A DNA stretch of 64,000 bases, taken from positions 12,400,001-12,464,000 of the forward strand of contig OY754468.1 of assembly GCA_963575645.1 (NCBI GenBank). Reading direction: 5' to 3'. Source of the DNA: Xanthostigma xanthostigma. Its lineage: Eukaryota > Arthropoda > Insecta > Raphidioptera > Raphidiidae. The first letter of the stretch is position 1. Each line of letters begins with the position of its first letter. This document shows, one piece after another, positions 32,946-43,058 of the stretch. A program made the position numbers and the translations under genes. The notes under the pieces are model-generated. The model worked only from the letters and a program-made list of their open reading frames with translations, was not told the DNA's origin and ran no database searches.

Positions 32946-35900
32946 TATATTGCCACATGTAAAGAAAAACCAATACAATATTGACATTGTCATCATGAAC
33001 AAACATAGTATATACTTAAACAACAAATTCACCAACACTATAAAAGCATTTCTCTGTCAAAAACTGTTTTAGTTTACATTTAAAATTGTTTAAAAATTTT
33101 ATATCTTTTAAAGAATTTGGCAAACTGTTATATAGCCGTAGTTCCATACAAGGAGAATTTTTTCTAAACGGCATCAAATTTTGTTTAGGGACATATATAT
33201 CTCTATTTTGCCGTGTTGAATAATTATGATGTTCCCCAACTGTTTGATATTTATTAATATTACATTTAACATGCATTATAGCGGTATCCATATATAAACA
33301 CGGGACAGTTAAAAGATTGTTTTGCTTAAAAACTTCACGGCATGTATCTAAACGTCCGAGATTAAAAATTAGGCGAATATTTTTCTTTTGAAAAATAAAA
33401 ACTCTCTGAACATCAGAGCTACATCCCCAACAAAGGAAGCCATATTTTAAAATAGAGTATACTAAAGAAAAGTATACCGTTTTACGCACCGAAGTATCGG
33501 AAGTACTGCAACATATTCTGCGTAAAGCAAAAACGGATTTTGACAGCTTATTACATAAAACATCTATATGATCTGTCCATTTTATTTATATTTAATAGTT
33601 TCGCTAACCACGGTAGCATCATCAGGAAGTGATTAAAAGAGTATTTAAACTTTTTAATTATTTCACGACAATGCTATGAAATTTTGCAGAGAGAATTTTG
33701 TTTCTGGTTACTTTAGTATTCGGAAACTTACCTTACTGGGAATACAGAATAATATGGATTCTTCAAACAAGAACACCCTGTATAATACTCTACACTCAGT
33801 CTTATAAGTGACTTGAAATTCATCGTGTAGTAATAATTTTCCCTGTTCATTTAGATTCATCTGTAATTATCACAGAAAAAGTAAAAGAAATGGTGAAATA
33901 CATTTTTTTTTCAATTGCGACATTTTAAACTGTGTTCCAATAAATAGTTCTAGATGATAGATAGTCACTATTTTAGAATCTGTGAATGAGAGAGGGTACG
34001 AAAATATACCGGTGAGTGAGTAAGAGAGTTTCACTTCTACCGCGTGATCTTAAGTATTTTTTTATTTTTAATCGGAATATTTGAAATCTTTACAGGTACA
34101 AGTATAAACAAAATGAAAGCCGTTTCAAAAAACATGGCTGCAGCTAAATTAATGAAAATTCTAAAAAAACCAAAATGTTTAAACTTACATCGCACCCTTT
34201 GATCCCATCGACTTTTATCAAATCGTTTCCTCTTCGTAAATGATATTCCATTACTTCTACGGCCATTTGCAAAATTAAGAAGTCTTCACTTTCGGGAGAA
34301 GTGTGTTTTATGAGTTGATTTAATATCAGGGGATATTTTGCCAAGCGTTGAATCGGTTTCATAAGTTCACTGCTTAATCCTAAGGGCTGGCGAAGTTGTT
34401 TTCGTTTTTGCTGAAAGTCAGAGTGCTTTAAAACACTAAGTTTAAATTGTCGAAGTCCTTCTGAAACCTACACCTGAAAATTTTCTGAGCAAGATGTGTA
34501 CTACACAATTTCAGTGAATGTTTTTATGTTTTTTTTTTCTTCAAGAAGTCTTTTTTAATCTGATCAATGTTGAGATAGGTTTTAAGGTTAATATTCGGAA
34601 CACACTATTGAAGTTTGGAAATTCTTCCCGGAACTTATAAAAAATGAATGAATTTTAATTTCAAATTTAACCTACCTCAAAAAAAGGCTCGTAATTTTCA
34701 ATTAGAACATCGGATTTTGGTTTATTCCTTATATAAATGCTATACATTTCAAAGTATTTTACCTGAAAAGTAACTTTTTTTACTTCGTAAATATTCGCCG
34801 AAGAATCGACAATTAGATTGTGTAATCTATTTAGTGTCTATCCATCTATTGTCGATTCTTTGAAACGAGAAATATATCGAGCCTTAACAATTTTTCGCAT
34901 GTCTAAATGATCAATAAAAACAACCTCTCAGGCTAAACGCATATACCTGCTCCGTGGGTAAAAAACGAGAAAAATGTCTATAAATTTGTAAAGGGTAGTA
35001 TTTAAACGAGTGACTGTAAATTACAATTTTGGGTGACAAAAATAATCAATTTGGGTTACTGTATTACTAAGTGAGCGACTGACTGCGCGTGACGAGAAAA
35101 TAATAGTTGGGGGACTAAATTACTAAGTGAGTGACTAAATTTCTAAGTTGTTAATAGTTAATTGTTTGAATAGAACTGCGTTTTCTAAAAAATATATTTT
35201 TAATTGACTGTCAACTAAATATACATTTTTTAGAAAACGCAGTTCTTTTCAAACAATTAACTATTTAATTCGCATACCCCATTATCGTTCACCCCGGAAT
35301 TGTTTTTTTAAAAACTCTACGTTTGCCCCTTCCCGTTTCACTGCGAGACAATTCGCATACCCCTTTATCGTTCACCCCGGAATTACAATTCGCATACCCG
35401 TTTATCGTTCACCCCGGAATTACAATTCGCATACCAGTTTATCGTTCACCCCGGAATTATTTTTTTAAAAACTCCACCTTTGCCCCATCGCGTTTCACTG
35501 CGAGACAATTCGCATACCCCTTTATCAAAAAAGCGGTGGTTTTCAATCTTCATGAAAATGTGAGTTTTAAGTTGTAGTCTCAAAGTGAAAAAAAAAATAA
35601 AAAGTAAAAACAAAAGAATATATCTGTTTCCAAATTACCGAAGGCATTCTAATCGCTCACTTAGTAATTTAGTCGCTCACTTAGTAATTTAGTCAGTAGT
35701 CACCCAACTATTATTTTAATATCTCAAGTTATTAAAACAGTATCTCATCATCAGTCACAAAATATTTTTTTTATTCGACCGTTTTATAATTTCCCATTTA
35801 TAAATTTCTCATTTTTACGATGTCAAAAATCATCAATTTTCAAATTCAACTTTGCGACAAGAATTCGCAATTTTTTTAAATTGTATGAGCTAGAAAATTG

Positions 35901-38900
35901 ATGACTTTTGGCTTCGTAAAGTTGATCTCCTAATTAATCAATACAAAAGTCAACCAAACTGCAAACAAAAATTTGTATTAGAACCAGATAACCTTGTCAG
36001 TTAGTGGAATCTTCAGTAGCAAAAACAATTCCCGAATTGTAACAAACCTTTTAATTCTTGTTTCTCGCTATCAAGACGAGAAAGGCACCTCTTATTTTTA
36101 CAACAAAACTGAAATAGATTTTGCAATACAATTAAAATTTAATTAAACAAGCAGTATATTCGTACATTACTTATAAAGCAATTGCAAAGATCTTTGATAT
36201 TTTCAGCTTTCATCAACTGTGGAAGAAATATTCCCATGTGAAAATTACAAATGTTTCCTATATTTCCGAAAAATTGAAATTTCATTCCTTTTAATGAATT
36301 TGGAACGTCGTCCCTTTCTATTTCAGGTACATATTCCTGAAAAAAACATTCCGTTAGTAATGTCGTTCTTACTGGTGCACAAAAATATTTTTAGAGAGGA
36401 AACTTCTTCAATAAAAAAAGAAAAAAATAATAAAACTTTGCTAATTTTACGGCTATAACAAATTTAACTCACATTTTTTATCCGACTTAATGCTTCTATG
36501 TATGCAATTTCTGTGTCTATTAATTCTTTAATAATCGGTTTGATCCTAAGAAGAAATATATTTCACAGTTAATATTAATATTAATATTATAATACAGGCC
36601 CGTAGCCAGGTCCAAATCGCAGTACGGGCAAATAAGAACGAAGGACGGGCGAGATTATCTAACAACAAATCTATACTAATATATAAAGCTGAAGAGTTTG
36701 TTTGTTTGTTTGAACGCGCTAATCTCAGGAACTATTGGTTCAAATTGAAAAAAACTTTGTTTTTTGGATAGCCCATTTATCGAGGAAGGCTATAGTCTAT
36801 ATAATATCAGGCTACGACCATTAGGAGCGGAGCATTAATTAAAAAATTAAAAGGTTGCAAAATGTATCTCAAAAATAAGCTTCTATTCAGGTGAAATGCA
36901 CTAATTGAATATACTCATATTAGCGTTGTACGTACACAACGTTGGATGGCTCAATTGGTAGAGCATGCGACTGTCAATATCAGGGTCGTGGGTTCGAGCC
37001 TCACATTGAACGAATATATTTTTATTTTATTTTCTACATTGCTTTCTTCTAAGGCTTACATTTAAATTTATTTAAATTTTATTTAATTAATTAAAAAATT
37101 TTTATTAGTTAAAAAAAGTATAAATACTGCTTTTTATCGACAAAAACTTTTGAACGGTAACTCCGATCATCATGAAATTTGGACACAACATTCATCTCGG
37201 TAAACTAAGATGAATGTGTGCACTCATGTTCCTCCCTTCCCCATTCGTTCTTTTACACCCGGGTGAAACCGAACGGGACCGCTAGTGTTTCAATAAGTGT
37301 GAAAATCATACAAGCGACTTGCTAGTACGGGCAAACAAATCGCTAGTATACGGGCATCGCCCGTACATGCCCGTACTGCTATAATACTGTCTGTCGATTC
37401 CGTAATAACTCCTACATCCTTATTTCGATTTCAATAAAATTTGGTACTATAGGGTTCCTCGACTCAAACAAATTAAATAATAATTCAGTATCTCTGCAAT
37501 ATGTTTAGTATTCAACTAGCCGCTGCCCGCGACTCCGCACGCAATTGAGACAAAACAATGCTCTATACTAGAGGTTCCCAATTTTATTTGGCCATGGAAC
37601 CCTAATCGATCATACTTTTTTAGACGGAACCCTAGCTGACTATTTTGATAACAGAAGTGTTTACCTTGTAAAGGTGGAGCCTTTTCCAAGAACGTTTTAT
37701 TTCTCTCTGACAGACCGCGGAACCCCTGTGACCCTTTCATGGAACCGCAGGGTTCCGCGGACCACCTTTTAGGAATCGCTGCTCTATACAACAGTAGTAG
37801 AGCCTTCGACTCAACCGTATTACAGTATTTGAACAACATCTACCGCGAAAACCTACTGCACACTTAGATAGAACCAATTCTCTGTATTTACAAAGTTAAT
37901 TACGGAAGTCGAGTGAAGAATTTTGCGTCACTGTCTATAAAATTCCCACTTTTCATTGTGTAAACCTTGCGCCACACCTTGTATCAATTATCTCTTCTGA
38001 ATTGATAAACGTCTTTACCCACATATTTATTTTAAGTTATTTATCAAATAAGTAGGTAATAAAATTCATCACGGAACTAATTTCTGTTAAAAAATACTTA
38101 CACAATATTGTTGGAAGAAAATGAAATATTTCCTACAATCCAATCAGTTGATTTAAATGTCACATCGCAGTATATTTCCGAATCAGTAGCCGCTTGTGAA
38201 GCGTTTTTAAATTCCACGTCGCTATAAATTTCAAAGCTTGACTCAAGTCGTGAATCCGTAAAAGAATCCGTAATGCTATAATAATCACCACTGCACGACG
38301 CATATCTGTGTTTTCTATACTCAAAATCCGAATTCGACGAATCCATCTTGTCCCAAAATGAATTGCAAACTCCACTACAGTAGTACGAATCCCTTCTTCG
38401 AATATGTGATAATCGATTTCTAAAAGTTACACTGTCTTTCAAAACTTTGTTGCAAGTTCCAAAATAGATTATATCATCTTCTAACAATGAAATCAGCCAC
38501 GATTCATTGTTGAGACAAGAAAACTCAATTTGATAATCAGTGCCCAACTCAAGTTCTAATATACTGTTTTTGGTTTCGTGAAGGATGTTAGTGTCATCAT
38601 TTATTCCAAAATGTGCGTCAGTATAAATATTGTTGGTGTCATTTTGATCTTCACCACTTTCGTCATTAATTTGTACTGGGTTTATGTAATAATACAGTTC
38701 TTCGTTGTTCACGTTATTAACAATGGTCGAAGGCTCACCGTCTTGACTGTCAATGCTCACAAAAGTTCTCGATTGTTTCGTAACTTTCGGTTTATTATCT
38801 TGTTTCGGGTTCACGTAATAATACAGTTCTTCGTTGTTCACGTTATTAACAATGGTCGAAGGCTCACCGTCTTGACTGTCAATGCTCACAAAAGTTCTCG

Positions 38901-39621
38901 ATTGTTTCGTAACTTTCGGTTTATTATCTTGTTTCGGGTTCACGTAATAATACAGTTCTTCGTTGTTCACGTTATTAACAATGGTCGAAGGCTCACCGTC
39001 TTGACTGTCAATGCTCACAAAAGTTCTCGATTGTTTCGTAACTTTCGGTTTATTATCTTGTTTCGGGTTCACGTAATAATACAGTTCTTCGTTGTTCACG
39101 TTATTAACAATGGTCGAAGGTTCACCGTCTTGACTGTCAATGCTCACTAAACTTCTCGATTGTTTGGTAGTTTTCGGTTTATTGGCTTGTTTCGGGTTCA
39201 CGTAATAATATAGTTCTTCGTTGTTCACGTTATTAACAATGGTTGAAGGCTCACCGTCTTGACTGTCAATGTTCACAAAAGTTTGCGATTGTTTGGTAAC
39301 TTTCGATTCATTGGCTTGTTTCGGGTTCACGTAATAATATAGTTCTTCGTTGTTCACGTTATTAACAATGGTCGAAGGTTCACCGTCTTGACTGTCAATG
39401 CTCACAAAACTTCTCGATTGTTTGGTAGCTTTCGGTTTATTGGCTTGTTTTGGGTTCACGTAATGTTCTTCGTTATTAACTCCACTAACAGTAGCTGTGG
39501 GTTCAGCATCTGTATAAATTTGAGTATCAGTGTTTACAGATTTTTTCAATCTAGACTGTTTTGCGTTTTTCGGTTGACTCCCAGCTCGACTTAAGTTCAC
39601 ATATAACATATTAGAAATCAT
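28922..39621 (-). CDS. RhoGEF-2: DH-PH Rho guanine-nucleotide exchange factor with tandem YVNP repeats (837 aa, 9 coding exons)
   Basis: Coding exons on the minus strand: 39621-38102, 36545-36473, 36336-36166, 34762-34676, 34410-34189, 33860-33732, 30832-30622, 29106-29047, 28962-28922. Phases match those of its two neighbours and give 838 codons. Residues 1-506 carry a 43-residue tandem repeat with YYYVNP; DH is about 507-691 and PH about 692-804. Key signatures are DTEIAYIEAL (CR1), YIRNKPKSD, LMKPIQRLAKYPLILNQL (CR3), RVFLFEESILF and TWFRKY. The DH segment around residues 550-565 is the most eroded of the three: the usual FGN-x-EK-IY-x-FH reads FGNIGNICNFH. The donor after exon 3 is an unusual gtacga. 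An in-frame stop lies upstream of the chosen ATG, and a 7-codon uORF overlaps it. Predicted role: Rho GTPase activation, possibly recruited through tyrosine phosphorylation of the repeats (inference). Confidence 0.92.
29221..30490. mobile_element. 1.27-kb two-hairpin fold-back element in RhoGEF-2 intron 7
   Basis: Outer stem: 29221-29280 with 30430-30490. Hairpin A: 29280-29798, arms meeting near 29530. Hairpin B: 29810-30418, arms meeting near 30110. The twin 60-codon open frames at 29814-29996 (minus) and 30232-30414 (plus) are the two arms of hairpin B. No TSD is evident. Confidence 0.85.
30848..31073. repeat. Near-perfect palindrome of 226 bp next to a splice acceptor
   Basis: Arms 30848-30948 and 30971-31073 (for example cacgctttatatcgcactaa) pair almost without mismatch around a loop of about 22 bp. 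Its edge is 15 bp from the RhoGEF-2 exon 7 acceptor. Confidence 0.9.
31460..32364. mobile_element. hAT-type element, 905 bp, with perfect 8-bp target duplication
   Basis: The termini CAGGCGTCGGCAACC and (reverse) CAGGAGTCGGCAACC are flanked by AGATACAC at 31452-31459 and 32365-32372. It lies in the intron between RhoGEF-2 exons 6 and 7. No intact transposase. Confidence 0.92.
32858..32945. repeat. (AAT)n microsatellite, 3' tail of a LINE
   Basis: About 28 uninterrupted AAT units (ATT on the minus strand), directly following the 3' end of a LINE remnant on the minus strand. Confidence 0.95.
33016..33489 (-). pseudogene. Non-LTR retrotransposon (LINE) reverse transcriptase C-terminal remnant
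   Basis: The open frame contains YSILKYGFLCWG, VFIFQKKNIRLIFNLG, CREVFKQNNLLTVPCLY, HNYSTRQNRDIYVP and ELRLYNSLPNSLK, the arrangement seen at the C-terminus of insect Jockey/CR1-like LINE reverse transcriptases. No start codon or RT catalytic core remains: a 5'-truncated copy in a RhoGEF-2 intron. Confidence 0.88.
34998..35804. mobile_element. Repeat family G, copy 2 (inverted relative to copy 1)
   Basis: Contains the 113-bp palindrome (35153-35265), blocks of tcacttagtaatttagtcgc and the end cagtatctcatcatcagtca. It lacks the nested element of copy 1. It lies in a RhoGEF-2 intron, 236 bp past the exon 4 acceptor. Confidence 0.75.
35268..35530. repeat. Short tandem repeat 'ttcgcatacccctttatcg'
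   Basis: Four imperfect units of ttcgcatacccctttatcg plus ttcaccccggaatt, two of them with an extra A-rich spacer, inside family G copy 2. Copy 1 has fewer units. Confidence 0.8.
36670..37285 (+). mobile_element. Helitron, non-autonomous, 616 bp
   Basis: Starts TCTATACTAATATATAAAGC after a host A and ends in CTAG before a host T, with a GC-rich terminus (cccgggtgaaaccgaacggg). It contains a tRNA-like segment. It lies in intron 1 of RhoGEF-2. Confidence 0.8.
36941..37011 (+). tRNA. tRNA-Lys-derived sequence (pseudo-tRNA) inside a Helitron
   Basis: The D arm ggctcaattggtagagc and T arm gtgggttcgagcctcac (A and B box) are well kept. The anticodon stem has mismatches, the loop reads CTGTCAA (anticodon GTC), and a base is missing between acceptor stem and D arm. 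The variable and T region resembles tRNA-Lys. Probably not a working tRNA. Confidence 0.55.
37505..37560 (-). mobile_element. Helitron 3'-end fragment
   Basis: aactagccgctgcccgcgac resembles the CTAGT termini elsewhere in the window. The other end is not identified. Confidence 0.4.
38680..39500 (-). repeat. Coding tandem repeat, 129 bp (43 aa) per unit, in exon 1 of RhoGEF-2
   Basis: About 6.5 units of exactly 129 bp. The tyrosine of each Y-[VI]-N-P motif falls at residues 54, 97, 140, 183, 226, 269 and 312. Five units read YYYVNP, the first HYVNP and the last YYYINP; an extra YVNL sits at residue 7. The rest of each unit includes VSIDSQDGEPSTIV and a Lys/Asn/Gln-rich stretch. Units between about 38690 and 39080 are almost identical at DNA level, including synonymous sites, so the expansion is recent. 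The opposite strand is also open in one frame (38578-39150), a by-product of the repeat. Confidence 0.95.
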
Positions 39622-39641
39622 TTTTCTTCTTTATTTATCAT
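39618..39641 (-). promoter_or_regulatory. Short uORF overlapping the RhoGEF-2 start codon
   Basis: A 7-codon open frame (ATG at 39641, TGA at 39620-39618) ends in an ATGA overlap with the main ATG at 39621. A splice acceptor (ttattttag) lies immediately upstream of this uORF, suggesting that a noncoding 5' exon joins here. The arrangement would allow termination-reinitiation control; use in vivo is inference. Confidence 0.5.
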
Positions 39642-39780
39642 TCTAAAATAAACGGTAGGTATTATAGATTAATTTATGATAAGGCTGATATAAAATAAAC
39701 GGTACAGTCTGTCGAAAATTCAATTGTAACAATTGTAACTTTATGAATTTCGCGCAGATGCTACTCGGTAATAAAAAACC

Positions 39781-40902
39781 GGCCAAGTGCGAGTCGGACT
39801 CATGCACCGAGAGCTTCGTAGAAACGTGTATGTAAATATGATCACGGGAGTCGAGTCTTGAAGATTTTTCCCGCTTAGCCGTTGGAAATCTGTTGTCCCC
39901 ATACATCAATAGGTTGCGGTCAGTTTACCAACTGTAAATAGACAATTATAATCGCAAAAAAAAATTTTTTTGTGATGTACCTAAGTAGAAACTTGCGTTT
40001 TTCGGATTTTTTCCTTTACTCATGCTACAAGACATTGCTTCTTGCCAAGTTTCATGAGTCTAGGTCAACGGGAAGTAATAGTGTTGCGTGCCCCTTGATG
40101 GGACGACTCTGGAATTTGTAGAAACTACTAGAAACAACAACAATGGAAAACAGGTAAAAAACATCCGACCTGCAGACAATCGCTTGGAGAGAAGCCAATA
40201 CATGTAAAGGAAAGAAATCTCGATTCGTCCAGAACATTCGATAGAAGCGCGGGACGAGGCTATAAAAGGCGAGCAGAGTGGCTGAGTCAGGCAGTAAGTT
40301 ATTGGAGCTGTTCGTGAGTTGTGGGGATACAGTGCTCTGGCATGACGACATAAATTAAATCATAATACTGCGAAAATAAATTAACTTTAGTGAGTGCAAT
40401 TTATATAAATCTGTTTAAATAACTTTTTGTAAATACAAGTGTGAATCAGTTACTGTACTAGATAAACATTGTGTTGTGTTCCTGTGTTGTAGAAAATATT
40501 TTTGTGAACATAATTTAGTGACTTAATTATCTGTTACTTAGTCTCTTATTTTATTATCTAGAACTATTAGTTTTGTTTCTGTTAACGTTATTATTTCTGT
40601 TAAGTTAAAGAAGTACGCTTTCGTTTGTGTGTTTTACTGTTTTGTTAAACATTTATTATTGCAAATAAATAATTTCCGCCATGAATTACAGGAGTTTTGT
40701 TACAAAAGGTTTTGATTCCCATGCGAGTGTCAAAATATACGGCGTAAACGGCTCAAAGGGATTGCAGGCCTGAGTATTTGATATTAATTTCAACTCGATA
40801 CCTTCACGCGTTCCTTAGAAAAAGGATCTTGACAGACAGACAACGAAGTGATCCTATAAGGATTCTTTTTTTTTCCTTTTGAGGTACGGAATCCTAAAAA
40901 AT
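39781..40902. mobile_element. 'caagtgcg ... gtgatcctataag' repeat, copy 2, split by a solo LTR
   Basis: Starts ggccaagtgcgagtcggact; resumes at about 40708 with ggttttgattcccatgcg and ends gacaacgaagtgatcctata then a poly-T/pyrimidine tract and ggtacggaatcctaaaaa. The continuity with copy 1 at 12331 shows where the LTR entered. Confidence 0.75.
40082..40704 (+). mobile_element. Probable solo LTR, 623 bp
   Basis: Starts TGTTGCGTGCC and ends GTTACA (TG...CA). It has a TATA-like ctataaaaggcg at about 40259 and an AATAAA near 40673. The flanks (aatag, aaagg) are only an imperfect target duplication. Confidence 0.6.
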
Positions 40903-41329
40903 AGTCTCTTATTGAAAAAGTACGCTAAATTGAATTTACACAAGCGTTTACAGCTGTATCTCTTTTATTCTGAAACTCAAACGACTATATCTAAACGGAA
41001 AAAAACAATTGAATATTGTAAATTTTTTTTTATTTTAATATAATATGTACAGTAGATAGGTACTTACCTCTAGAGAAAATTCCATTCCTTTAATACATCG
41101 TGTTTCAATAATGGCCGAAAAATATTTATTTTGATATTTATTACTACTGATTAAGAATTATGGATTAATTAGTCAATTAATTAATTAATTTATGACGAAC
41201 AAGGTTTTATCAATAGATAACTAGATATGTCGATGAATAGATATTTTATTTATCACAGTATCTGTATGGAACTGATCAAAATTCAGTATGCATTAAGGAT
41301 TAAGAAACATTCAATTTTAATCTATTTTT

Positions 41330-41600
41330 TTGGGTTTCCTTCAGAATGAACGACACTCTTATAGGAACACTTTATTGTCCGTCAAGAGCCTTTTTCTCAT
41401 CAGGTTGAAAATAATATCAAATACTAAAGTCTACGATCCCTTAATTGGACAGTGAAATAAAAAAAAAAGCAGATCGTGTATCTTTTTTTTAATTGGCTCA
41501 ATCATCGAAACCTATAGGGTACTTCCCATTCACCTAGAACTAGACCTTTCTAGCCCTAGGTGCCGTACCTAGGGCTAGAAAGGTCTTTTTTTGTTAAAAG
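41330..41600. mobile_element. Decayed inverted copy of the 'caagtgcg' repeat with a hairpin
   Basis: cttataggaacactttattg and cctatagggtacttcccatt are reverse complements of parts of the 12331 copy. A 20-bp perfect hairpin (41542-41561 with 41567-41586) lies in it. Confidence 0.6.
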
Positions 41601-41604
41601 ATAA

Positions 41605-43058
41605 CACATTGTTTGAGATCAAAAACAATTTTATTTATTATATTAAAGTTCTTCATTTTATTTTTAATATAATTATTAAATCAAACAATACCAAAAAATT
41701 ACTTAGAGATATAAGTAACTGGAGTACGCAAGTGCGTATATTTGCCATAAGTGAAAGTGTCCTCAGTTAAGAGAGAGAAGGCTGCAGAAAACCAGAAATT
41801 TCTTTACTCGAATCAGCATTGTTTTGCATCATTAGTTACCATAGAGATAAGGAACTGTTCTCTCTCTTAATTGCAGACACTTTCACTGCTCTCTCGCGTA
41901 CTCTATTGTAATATCTCAATGGTATAAACACACATACAAACGGTTCACTGTTTGATATTGCAAGTAAAACATACGCGCGTAAATGTGCGTCAAGATGCAT
42001 TTACGCATTTTTCATACACGAGCGTCGGTGTGTCTTAAGAATACCCGCATCTATGGAAGGATTGCGCACCACTAGATAGTACTCATATTGCTCCGTATCT
42101 AGTGTTGCCAAATTTTCGATTTTTAAACGGATTACGTCCGGACTTTTATATTTTTATAATTTTGCAAGATTATACCACGATTGAAAATGGGCAGTTCACT
42201 AGATTCAAATTTGCAGTAAAATTTTAGCAGTAAACCATTACTTTTTTCGTTGTAAATAAAAAAATAATGTCCTCTCATATCAACATAGAAGTAGAATAGC
42301 CGTCGACAATAGTTATTGGCGTAACTAGTCATTCATGGCGCTGATGGGTCATGACTTAGCCTACAAGTTGCGCCCATAATTTTATTCAACAATTGCGCGT
42401 TAATCATGTTTTAATTATAATGAGATGTTGTAAATATCTATTTATTTCTTTATAAAAAAAACTGTCAATACTAACAGCACCAAACAGCACGATTCAATGT
42501 TTTGGTTTGAGGTTAGCCGATTATGAATAATGTCGAAAACATTCGGCCTCTCAATTTTAGCCTCAATGGGTAACAACGGAGTTGTTGTTACCTACTATTT
42601 CGTTACGACTCAGAAAATAGTTACGTTTATTTTCATTACTCCACAGTGGCCGGGCTAGTAGGAATCTTCATTAAGTTATGACAAGTAATTGTCACCAGTC
42701 GGTAAATGGCTATTTAGGGTTCGGTTTTTAGGCATGATAAAACATGAATAACGCGCATGAGTTGAATAAATATATTTGTCACATGGCTTGGTGTTGTTAA
42801 CTTGTTCGGTTTCGGAATTCAAATTGTTCGGCCAAAGAAAATATTCAGTGTTCAGTACGGCTAACCGATATTTTGACCTAGCAAAGCAGGGCGACCACAG
42901 AGCTCTAATCTGGTCGCTTGGAATCAAGAGGATTAGTTGGACGATTTGCCACTGCAGACCGCGTGGTGACAAAGACAAAAACCGAAGCGACACTATCTGC
43001 AGATTTTTCGTAAAGGAAGAATGTAATTGGTGCTATATATCCACTGTAGAGTATATTT
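41605..43058. other. Intergenic region downstream of RhoGEF-1
   Basis: AT-rich; includes the 3' flank of RhoGEF-1 (an AATAAA on the minus strand lies near 42627, 430 bp after the stop). The plus-strand open frame 42776-43114 overlaps the terminal exon in antisense and shows no family features. Confidence 0.45.

Noticed and set aside
32739-33038. Poly-Tyr/poly-Leu open frames
   Set aside because: Translation of the AAT microsatellite.
36941-37011. Functional tRNA-Asp (GTC) gene
   Set aside because: Anticodon stem mismatches and a missing base between acceptor and D stem; body resembles tRNA-Lys; it lies inside a Helitron.
38578-39150. Plus-strand 190-codon open frame
   Set aside because: Exact antisense shadow of the YVNP repeats in RhoGEF-2 exon 1.
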